Assembly (NCBI GenBank): GCA_902477365.1
Contig: CABSGW010000013.1
Coordinates: forward strand, 1 to 21,043
Reading direction: 5' to 3'
DNA: 21,043 nucleotides
DNA from: an uncultured Prevotellaceae bacterium
GTDB lineage: Bacteria; Bacteroidota; Bacteroidia; Bacteroidales; Bacteroidaceae
In this document: in pieces, positions 15,001 through 21,043 of the stretch
How positions within the stretch are numbered: position 1 is the first letter of the stretch
Layout: each line of letters begins with the position of its first letter
Made by a program: the position numbers and the translations under genes
Notes under the pieces: generated by a model
The model's database searches: none
What the model was told of the DNA's origin: nothing
The model's input: the letters and a program-made list of their open reading frames with translations, nothing else

Positions 15001-15409
15001 TCTGGGACGTTCGCAATGGTCGTCAGACCCCTATTGCTCCCATGGATATAAAGACTTCAGAATCTACAACCAGACGTTGTCTGCCGCAGATATACAGAAA
15101 CTGTATGAAGGCGAAGAACCGATATTAAGCCACATCGGTACTGTAGAGTCTATCCCGAATGAGACCCGCCTTACCTTGACACCCAATCCTGCGATTGCCG
15201 GTGAAACAGTGGATTTAAAAGTCGCAAACACACTGGAAACCCCAAAACAAATCAAATTGGGTATCTACGATTTGACAGGTAATCAAATTGCCAGCCGTAC
15301 ACTGAACGAATATAATGCCACTTTCACGGCTCCCGCCACCTCTGGTATCTATATCGTAAAAGTAACCGGAAACGGATTTACCCAAAGCTGCAAACTCATC
15401 GTCAAGTAG
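12095..15409 (+). CDS. GH128-type endo-beta-1,3-glucanase, multidomain, secreted
   Basis: 1104 aa. N-terminal signal (about 1-22; the Cys in LSAWC is not in a proper lipobox). Residues 40-145 are beta-rich and unassigned. Residues 143-228 resemble a beta/gamma-crystallin fold (LTVYTGKNFTGDSQSYEI, then FDNRIQSFKLKKGF). The catalytic (alpha/beta)8 domain (about 220-490) has the GH128/Asl1-like hallmarks LLGYNEPDRSD with Glu295 as likely acid/base, LRLGSPAPSS (321-330), FVVTHAY (352-358) and PVWITEWNNGANW with Glu386 as likely nucleophile. Next come three fibronectin III-like repeats (about 503-598, 600-686, 690-782), a LamG/concanavalin-like domain (785-995) and a T9SS type A tail (1015-1104, IKLGIYDLTGNQI, ATSGIYIVKV). 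GH128 members cleave beta-1,3-glucans, so this enzyme gives the best clue to the substrate of the locus. Exact linkage preference cannot be read from sequence. Confidence 0.85.
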   Translation: MNYSKLFIAAALSAWCGTSMQSGTSRTPMPMITAESNASATDITLTDQGDYQTESYENKHVRVEGKTNLFLTGNQPLSSSTIDLNGDEAWLYFTQIKPSKVKTDWLQYVTINGKPFDAENDRIAIYGSGTVIIPSGMQTAQEALTVYTGKNFTGDSQSYEINTYHNQLGKFDNRIQSFKLKKGFAATLANNPDGTGFSRMFIASDEDVEFPEMPEGMEGFVSFIRVFKWEWTGKKGWAGGPSDQVNVSVFYDWDAGGDTENIDREYVPMRHNLGWQSFEVINSRNNVSHLLGYNEPDRSDQANMSVAHAIEQWPEMFKSGLRLGSPAPSSTPKAWLTDFMAICDSLNYRVDFVVTHAYQHQATSWWDWNIGATSRTANGRPVWITEWNNGANWTGESWPDASGPQRDANMNIIYDENGEETIVNKPLSPDNAEHSKQKIEQILPFFDSYDLLEHHFLYNWVQDARSMILNDELTPAGKVFADFKSEIGFKKANEYIHKWKIAPPWIVTSISEDYKNIILRWYDHNGETGKNYILQRKIGDGEFKNLKIFTVNSDYQYADTLEYTDPIENEQVTYRVYAVSYKDTRSLYSRCITIAKDPIAAPPTLTGEAISATILHLKWETSPNARSYRIERSTSPDGKYETVADYCTATEFVDKGLADGTSYYYRIYSLNTRGTSVASAPLEIKTKELTVPNAMTGLRAASGDKNVTLTWDFVYDALYDIYRSESPNGEYIRIASDIEVEENNARYRDEYEMAYDQTYYYKVIAHNREGEAPESEIVKASPKAGQCLHLTFNEGDGPIVFDEWGGFHAQMQNNPTWNTITEGDSTKSVVYLNKNDKSYLQLPKGVVSELTDQYTISSWIYLPEDQGNNTRMFDFGQGTGRYMVFIPQASTGQSRFKLTYPTDEGTKTFDVTFNFGMELGKWNHVAYTVGQHPQGGLMYMFYLNGKMVSFARDEEYAVPAGMGETENNYLGRSQWSSDPYCSHGYKDFRIYNQTLSAADIQKLYEGEEPILSHIGTVESIPNETRLTLTPNPAIAGETVDLKVANTLETPKQIKLGIYDLTGNQIASRTLNEYNATFTAPATSGIYIVKVTGNGFTQSCKLIVK

Positions 15410-15455
15410 ATTGTACAATGAAAAATCACCAATCATACCGATCTAATCCGAAAGC

Positions 15456-15494
15456 GAGAGAATGTGCCGCCTCGTGCGGCACGCTCTCCCTTTT
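15456..15494 (+). terminator. Terminator-like hairpin between the GH128 gene and susC
   Basis: GTGCCGC (15464-15470) pairs with GCGGCAC (15476-15482) around a 5-base loop. GAGAG (15456-15460) extends the stem with CTCTC (15484-15488) across an AAT/G internal loop. CCTTTT follows. This is the shape of an intrinsic terminator, 46 bases after the GH128 stop and 37 bases before the susC start. With no promoter box visible after it, partial termination or attenuation is the likely role. Confidence 0.6.
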
Positions 15495-15531
15495 CTAACA
15501 AAAACATTCAATAAACTTAAAAATTTTTCAA

Positions 15532-18500
15532 ATGGAAAAACAAACAAACGGGCACCGGCCGCTTTTCAGGAACATCCTGATGTTCTTTATGCTGTCATTC
15601 GGACTGCTATGCCCCATCTTACCTGCCCAAGGACAGGAACAGAAAATCCAAGTTTCAGGTATCGTCAAAGACAAAACCGGCGAAACCGTCATCGGAGCTG
15701 CTGTCCGCGAGTCTGGCACACAAAATGCCACAATTACGGATCTTGATGGAAAATTCAATTTAAAAGTATCTCCTGCATCCAAGCTTACCATCAGCTTTTT
15801 AGGATATGAAACACAAGAAATCCCTGTAAACGGAAAACGTAACTTCAATGTCATCATGCAAGACCAGACCCAAGCCCTTAACGAAGTGGTCGTAGTGGGT
15901 TATGGCATGATGAGAAAAAAAGACCTGACCGGAGCCGTCGTACAGATCCAACCGGACAAGATAGCCAATGAAGCCCCCAAAACCGTACAGGATGTACTCC
16001 GTGGAACTCCCGGCCTCATCGTCGGCATGGATGCTTCTGCCAAAGGAGGCGGTTCTTTATCTGTCCGTGGTCAACGTTCGGTTTATACCTCCGGAGGACA
16101 TAACGACCCGTTAATTATTTTGGACGGCATGATCTTCTATGGGGAACTATCTGAAATCAACCCTCAGGACATCGGGCAAATCGACGTACTGAAAGACGCT
16201 TCCGCTGCAGCCGTATACGGTGCTAAGTCGGCCAATGGTGTCATTATCATCACTACCAAAAAAGGAAAGCAAGGAAAACCGACTATCAACTTCAATGCCT
16301 CCGTAGGCTTCGCTACCATGGGGGCTAACCGTGACGTGTTTGGCCCAGAAGGTTATTTGAAATATCGTCAGGATTGGTATACCGCCAATACATACGGAGT
16401 CAATGAAGAAACCGGAAAGTACGAAGCTTATCAGAAAAAAGACCCCAACACAGGTACCATCCGCATCAAAGACGGATATTATGACCGTCCTGAAAACATA
16501 GGCCAATATGGCATCTCATTAGACACCTGGAGAGGATACACCGACAACGGAGAACAAAGCGATAATGAAATCTGGGCACGACGCATTGGATTGACCAATA
16601 ATACCCTGACAAACTATTTGGCAGGAAAAACCTATGACTGGTACGATGCTTCCTTCCGTACTGGTATCAACCAAGACTATGATGTCAGTATATCCGGAGC
16701 CAATGACCGCATGAATTATTACATGTCGATCGGATACCTGTCCAATGAGGGCGTAGCGGAAAGTGACGATTACAGTGCCATTCGTTCTAACCTGAAACTT
16801 AACGGACAAGTAACAAAATGGTTGGATGTCAGTGCCAATGTGAATTTCCAAAACCGGACAGACGGAAATTTAGCCATTGACTGGGGAAAACAAATCACGG
16901 CAAACAGTCCTTTTGCCCTTCCTTACAAAGACAACGGGGAACTCAATCCACACCCCATGGGAGAAACAAACTATTTAGGCTACAACTATTGGTTCGACAG
17001 ACAATACCAAAAATTAGAAAAAGGATATACCGTATTGAACACCATACTAAGTGCCAAAATCAAACTACCGTTCAATATTACTTATTCTTTCAATGCCTCC
17101 CCACGCCTGCAATGGTTTCACGACAGATATTTCGAATCTTCGGAACACCCGGACTGGGCTGCGGAAACACACGGAGCAAACCGAGGAACCGCCCAAAACT
17201 TCGACTGGTCAATCAACAACACGATTAATTGGGACTATACCTTTGCCGACAAACACCATTTGAACCTGACTTTGGTACAAGAAGCAGAAGAACGCCGCTA
17301 TTGGTCGGAAAGTATTAACGCACGTTATTTGCTGCCGACAGACGGCCTCGGTTTTCACGAAATTAAAGTGGCCGATAAAGAAAGAAGCGATTTCGATTCA
17401 AACGACACCCACGAAACAGCCGATGGCATGCTGGCACGCTTATTCTATTCATACGACAATAAATACATGTTCACAGGTTCGGTCCGAAGGGACGGTTACT
17501 CAGCTTTCGGCACATCCAACCCACACGCCGTATTTTCTTCCGTGGCACTGGCATGGACTTTCACGAATGAAAAATTTTTCAGATGGAAGCCATTAAGTTT
17601 CGGCAAGCTAAGAGTATCTTGGGGGCAAAACGGCAACCGCCAATTAGGCGATCCTTATCTGGCTTTGGCAGATTTGGGAACAGGTATCGGCTCAACATAC
17701 GGTTATGTCAATTCCTCTACCGGAGAATATACCCAATTACGTTACATGTCCATCAGCCGCATGGCTAATCCCGGATTACAATGGGAGAAAACAACTTCAT
17801 GGAATGTTGGAGTCGATCTCAGCTTTTTGGACGGACGCATCTCTACCTCGTTGGACTACTTTTACATGCCTACCACCGATATGATCATGAGCCAAACATT
17901 ACCCTTGTTCTCTGGCTTCGGAAGTATCACCTGCAATTTGGGAGAAGTAGTCAATCAAGGTTTTGAAGTATCACTTACCTCACAAAACATCAAATCGAAA
18001 TCTTTTGAATGGAACACCTCCTTCGGCTTGTCTTATTACAAAAACGAAATCAAGCACTTATATTATCAGTATGAAAGCATCAACGACCCGAAGACTGGTG
18101 CTATAACCGGTTGGAAAGAAACTGACGACAAAACAAACGGATGGTTTATCGGACAACCCATTTCTGCAATTTGGGATTACAAAGTCACCGGTATCTGGCA
18201 AGCCGACGAGTGGGAAGAAGCTGCTAAAGTCGGACAACGCCCCGGTGATCCAAAAGTGGAAAACAGCTATACCGCCGACGACATCATCAACCCCGACGGG
18301 TCAAGAACGCCCGTATATAATGAAAACGACAAGCAATTCCTGGGACAGACCACTCCAAAAGTCCGGTTGTCTATGCGCAATGACTTTACCCTGTTCAAGG
18401 ACTTCACTTTCTCATTCAACCTCTATGCATACACGGGACACAAGAGCATGTCTACCGCTTACCAGAACCAAGACAACGGAACATCCGCCGTAACCAATGG

Positions 18501-18819
18501 TGCCAATGTATATGCCAAAAACTATTGGACGTTAGAGAACCCCACGAACAGTTATGCCCGTCTGGATGCCATAGGGCCTACCGGTGTCAATTCACCGGGC
18601 AAACTCTATAACCGTTCTTTCTTACGATTGGAAAACATTTCCTTTGCCTACAGTCTCCCAGCCAAACTGACCAAGAAGTGGAAGATCGACCGTCTGAAAG
18701 TATTCGGTACGATACGCAATGTAGCCGTATGGAAATCCAAAGAGTGGACATATTGGGATCCCGAAACAGGCGGACTGGCACCACGTACCTATACCTTGGG
18801 AGTAAATTTGACTTTTTAA
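15532..18819 (+). CDS. susC-like: SusC/RagA-family TonB-dependent outer-membrane transporter
   Basis: 1095 aa, the usual length. The signal peptide ends around 34 (PILPAQGQ). A carboxypeptidase-regulatory-like beta-sandwich follows (about 38-112, VSGIVKDKTGETVIGAAV, FNLKVSPASKLTISFLGY), then the TonB-box region ALNEVVVVGYG (115-125) and the plug (about 130-245: TVQDVLRGTPGLIV, LSVRGQRS, DPLIILDGM, IDVLKDASAAAVYG, NGVIIITTKKGK). The remainder is the 22-strand barrel, ending in LGVNLTF with the terminal Phe used for barrel assembly. It imports oligosaccharides captured by its SusD partner, which starts 15 bases downstream. Placement after the enzyme and accessory genes is unusual; susC/susD normally lead such operons. 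Substrate inferred from the GH128 neighbour: beta-1,3-glucan fragments. Confidence 0.95.
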   Translation: MEKQTNGHRPLFRNILMFFMLSFGLLCPILPAQGQEQKIQVSGIVKDKTGETVIGAAVRESGTQNATITDLDGKFNLKVSPASKLTISFLGYETQEIPVNGKRNFNVIMQDQTQALNEVVVVGYGMMRKKDLTGAVVQIQPDKIANEAPKTVQDVLRGTPGLIVGMDASAKGGGSLSVRGQRSVYTSGGHNDPLIILDGMIFYGELSEINPQDIGQIDVLKDASAAAVYGAKSANGVIIITTKKGKQGKPTINFNASVGFATMGANRDVFGPEGYLKYRQDWYTANTYGVNEETGKYEAYQKKDPNTGTIRIKDGYYDRPENIGQYGISLDTWRGYTDNGEQSDNEIWARRIGLTNNTLTNYLAGKTYDWYDASFRTGINQDYDVSISGANDRMNYYMSIGYLSNEGVAESDDYSAIRSNLKLNGQVTKWLDVSANVNFQNRTDGNLAIDWGKQITANSPFALPYKDNGELNPHPMGETNYLGYNYWFDRQYQKLEKGYTVLNTILSAKIKLPFNITYSFNASPRLQWFHDRYFESSEHPDWAAETHGANRGTAQNFDWSINNTINWDYTFADKHHLNLTLVQEAEERRYWSESINARYLLPTDGLGFHEIKVADKERSDFDSNDTHETADGMLARLFYSYDNKYMFTGSVRRDGYSAFGTSNPHAVFSSVALAWTFTNEKFFRWKPLSFGKLRVSWGQNGNRQLGDPYLALADLGTGIGSTYGYVNSSTGEYTQLRYMSISRMANPGLQWEKTTSWNVGVDLSFLDGRISTSLDYFYMPTTDMIMSQTLPLFSGFGSITCNLGEVVNQGFEVSLTSQNIKSKSFEWNTSFGLSYYKNEIKHLYYQYESINDPKTGAITGWKETDDKTNGWFIGQPISAIWDYKVTGIWQADEWEEAAKVGQRPGDPKVENSYTADDIINPDGSRTPVYNENDKQFLGQTTPKVRLSMRNDFTLFKDFTFSFNLYAYTGHKSMSTAYQNQDNGTSAVTNGANVYAKNYWTLENPTNSYARLDAIGPTGVNSPGKLYNRSFLRLENISFAYSLPAKLTKKWKIDRLKVFGTIRNVAVWKSKEWTYWDPETGGLAPRTYTLGVNLTF

Positions 18820-18834
18820 ACAACAAAAATTATT

Positions 18835-20802
18835 ATGAAAATGAAATATTATCATATAAAAAACAACTTGCCCAAATACATGTTGATTTTTGCAGCCGCC
18901 ATCAGCGCAGGCAGTTGTACAGACGATTTTCTGGAACCGGATCCGCTGTCGATATACGAACCGACCAAAACATTCACCACACGTGAAGCCTTGGAATCGG
19001 CATTGGCCATGTGCGACCGGCATCTGCGCAACTATTGGACGTATTATAGTACACAAGACTTGTCGCTTCCCATCAGTACGGAATATATGTTTTCCGACCT
19101 CGCCGTAGCAGCCAAAACCGATGAAAGCGCCATATTCGCCGACATCGCTTCCCGACTGACACCAACCAACTCTCTGGAAAACAATAACACCAACCGGATC
19201 ATGTTTTTCTGGGAAGAGACTTATAATGGCATCAAATATGCCAATACAGTCACTGAATACATCGACAAAATCCCTCAATTAGATGAAACAACACGGAATG
19301 AGTTCAAAGGACGAGCCTATTTTCACCGAGCTTTTCGCTATCTGGCTCTTTGTTTCCAGTTCAACAACGTCCCATTAGTCACCCATATCATCAGTACGCC
19401 CAAACTCAATTATCGAAGCACACGTAGGGAGGCCATACTAAAAATGATTACCATGGATATGGAGAAAGCCGTGCAATGGGTCCCCTCGCAATCCGAAATG
19501 GAAATGATAGGCATGGTAAATAAAGAAGCCTGCCGTCAATTGCTCATCAAATGCTATCTTTCCACCGGACAATTTGAAAAAGCCAAACTTCAGGCTGACA
19601 CATTGATAGAACAGTCGGGACATGCACTGATGCAAGAAAACTTCGGTACTTTCTCTAACCCGAATCCCAAAACATGGAATATCACAGAGAATGTGATATG
19701 GGATTTACATCGTCCGGAAAACAAAACCATCGCGGAAAACAAAGAAGCATTACTGGTTATGCCCAACCGGCAAGGAACTACGGCTGCCGTACAGATGCGC
19801 ACCATGCGCAACTGGCTTCCCTTGTTGGATACCGACATGCTAATGTCTCCCGACGGGCAGAAAGCCGTGGAATTCTACGCCAAAGAAAATTCCGACGGAA
19901 GTGCCAACAAATATTATAACGAAGAAATGGATTATAACATCACTTTCGGAAGGGGCATCGCCCATATACGTCCTACTTACTTTGCCACCCACTCCTTATG
20001 GACTGTCAACGGAGTGGACGATACAGGCGATTTGCGCCATAGCACGGCTTCGGGAAACTGGGTTACGATGGAGTCCTTAAAATACAACCATCTGAACCCA
20101 CGCCAAAAACAATGGTACGGCAAACCATTGCGCCTGTATGGCGACGATGGCAAACTTCTATGTAGTGACACGATTAGATGCTGGTTCGACTGGCCTCATT
20201 ATAAAACTTACATCCCATCAGATGAAGAAATGCTTCCCACGAGCACCAATCTTCGCGGAGGAGCCGGCGACTGGTATTGCTTCCGTCTGGCCGAGACCTA
20301 CCTGCTCCGTGCAGAAGCTAAATTCTATTTGGGCGACCCAACAGCAACAGACGATGTCAATGCCGTAAGGCAACGCGCACATTGCCAACAGCTATATTCC
20401 ACCGTAACCATTGATGACATTATGGACGAACGCGCCCGCGAACTGTACATGGAAGAATGGAGGCACATGGAACTTAGCCGTGTATCCTACTGTCTGGCTC
20501 TCAGCGGAAAACCCGACAAATGGGGAAATACCTATAACGTGAATCAGCTCGCAGAAAAAAGCTTGTGGTTCGAACGTATTACTCGCTATAACAACTACTA
20601 CAACAAAAACATAGTAGAAGTAAAAGACCAGCATTATACACTCGCCGCCCATAACATCTACTGGCCGATTCCGCAAAACAAGGCAATCAATGCCAACAGG
20701 GACGGACAACTGATGCAAAATCCCGGCTACGACGGCTATGACCCGAACGTTCCGGTATGGGATAATTGGGAAGACGCGGTAGCGGATGAATACAGTAATT
20801 GA
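18835..20802 (+). CDS. susD-like: SusD/RagB-family glycan-binding lipoprotein
   Basis: 655 aa, at the long end for the family. The signal peptide ends in a lipobox (SAGSC, Cys28) followed by TDDFLEPDP, an acidic stretch typical of surface-exported Bacteroidota lipoproteins. The TPR-like helical part runs through FKGRAYFHRAFRYLALCFQFNNVPLV. The C-terminal SusD_RagB region has ETYLLRAEAKFYLGD, DDVNAVRQRA and MDERARELYMEEWRHMELSR, then a typical ending IYWPIPQNKAINAN and QNPGY. It forms the lid over the SusC channel and delivers bound glycan to it. A second ATG at 18841 (KMKYYH) is a possible alternative start; both keep the signal peptide. Last gene of the operon, followed by a strong terminator. 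No SusE/SusF-like gene follows within the window. Confidence 0.95.
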   Translation: MKMKYYHIKNNLPKYMLIFAAAISAGSCTDDFLEPDPLSIYEPTKTFTTREALESALAMCDRHLRNYWTYYSTQDLSLPISTEYMFSDLAVAAKTDESAIFADIASRLTPTNSLENNNTNRIMFFWEETYNGIKYANTVTEYIDKIPQLDETTRNEFKGRAYFHRAFRYLALCFQFNNVPLVTHIISTPKLNYRSTRREAILKMITMDMEKAVQWVPSQSEMEMIGMVNKEACRQLLIKCYLSTGQFEKAKLQADTLIEQSGHALMQENFGTFSNPNPKTWNITENVIWDLHRPENKTIAENKEALLVMPNRQGTTAAVQMRTMRNWLPLLDTDMLMSPDGQKAVEFYAKENSDGSANKYYNEEMDYNITFGRGIAHIRPTYFATHSLWTVNGVDDTGDLRHSTASGNWVTMESLKYNHLNPRQKQWYGKPLRLYGDDGKLLCSDTIRCWFDWPHYKTYIPSDEEMLPTSTNLRGGAGDWYCFRLAETYLLRAEAKFYLGDPTATDDVNAVRQRAHCQQLYSTVTIDDIMDERARELYMEEWRHMELSRVSYCLALSGKPDKWGNTYNVNQLAEKSLWFERITRYNNYYNKNIVEVKDQHYTLAAHNIYWPIPQNKAINANRDGQLMQNPGYDGYDPNVPVWDNWEDAVADEYSN

Positions 20803-20870
20803 AATTAGGTTAATATATCAACAGGTAATTTCGTTTTCAGAATAACATCTGGTATTAGAAATTATCTAAA

Positions 20871-20907
20871 GGCCGGAAGCTTTTGTGAAAAAGTTTCCGG
20901 CCGTTTT
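20871..20907. terminator. Strong operon terminator, perfect 14-bp stem
   Basis: GGCCGGAAGCTTTT (20871-20884) pairs along its full length with AAAAAGTTTCCGGCC-side bases 20889-20902, including one G-U pair, around the tetraloop GTGA. GTTTT follows. It lies 68 bases after the susD stop. On the other strand the stem is followed by TTTAGATAATTT, so it may also stop transcription arriving from the right. Confidence 0.85.
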
Positions 20908-21043
20908 CATGGCCAACCATATCCATCCTGGCACACCCCGTGTTCCGAGGTATATTCTACATGCCCTACGGAATTCCGGACAACAGGCCGCATGGCATCC
21001 GAAGCAAGGCCGGAACCACTGACGAATACGGCAAACATAAAGG
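20908..21043. other. Unassigned right edge
   Basis: No family recognised. Frames on both strands stay open to the window edge. One on the minus strand ends at a stop complementary to 20907-20909, directly beside the terminator stem, which would suit the 3' end of a convergent gene. Its deduced residues (for example RNSVGHVEYTSEHGVCQDG) match nothing I know, and the stretch is too short to call. Confidence 0.3.

Noticed and set aside
18622..19278. 218-aa minus-strand frame over the susC/susD junction
   Set aside because: It lies antisense to two unmistakable genes and its residues look like a reversed translation.
1..21043. CRISPR array, tRNA, rRNA, insertion sequence or integrase
   Set aside because: No regularly spaced short repeats, cloverleaf-like sequence, rRNA stretch or transposase/integrase motif was seen on either strand.

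Overview
The window comes from a Bacteroidota genome, almost certainly order Bacteroidales. The evidence is a SusC/SusD outer-membrane pair, a hybrid two-component regulator with a 14-repeat periplasmic sensor, three exact matches to the Bacteroides -7 promoter box (TAnnTTTG), A-rich leaders without Shine-Dalgarno sites, and lipoproteins with Bacteroidota-style signals. Four proteins end in tails resembling the type A C-terminal sorting domain of the type IX secretion system (T9SS). That leans towards a T9SS-bearing lineage such as Parabacteroides, Dysgonomonas, Prevotella or relatives, but I cannot fix genus or species.

Layout. 1-573: AT-rich, mostly non-coding, with one short unrecognised reading frame. 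574-1569: a lipoprotein with the fold signature of a GH43 exo-beta-1,3-galactanase (GH43_24-like), apparently without its usual acidic catalytic residues. 1764-5926: one hybrid two-component system gene split into two frames at a run of seven A's (3929-3935). A -1 shift on that run restores a continuous regulator of 1387 residues. 5927-6158: regulatory gap with an inverted repeat and a good promoter box. 6159-20802: seven co-directional genes with short spacers, probably one operon: a 901-aa modular surface protein, a 56-aa small protein, a 663-aa modular protein, a 305-aa protein, a GH128 endo-beta-1,3-glucanase of 1104 aa, then SusC and SusD. A perfect 14-bp terminator hairpin closes the operon at 20871-20902.

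Working model (inference). This is a polysaccharide utilisation locus for a beta-1,3-glucan-type substrate. The periplasmic sensor would detect released oligosaccharide and activate the promoter at 6081. The secreted proteins share a repeated, unnamed beta-rich module (four copies in three proteins) that may bind glycan, the GH128 enzyme would cut it, and SusC/SusD would import the products. Two features are unusual. SusC/SusD lie at the end of the operon rather than the start. The enzyme and accessory proteins have ordinary signal peptides with T9SS-like tails instead of lipoprotein anchors. The most notable points are the frame-split regulator, the unnamed repeated module, the small unsecreted protein inside the operon, and two hairpins inside the operon.
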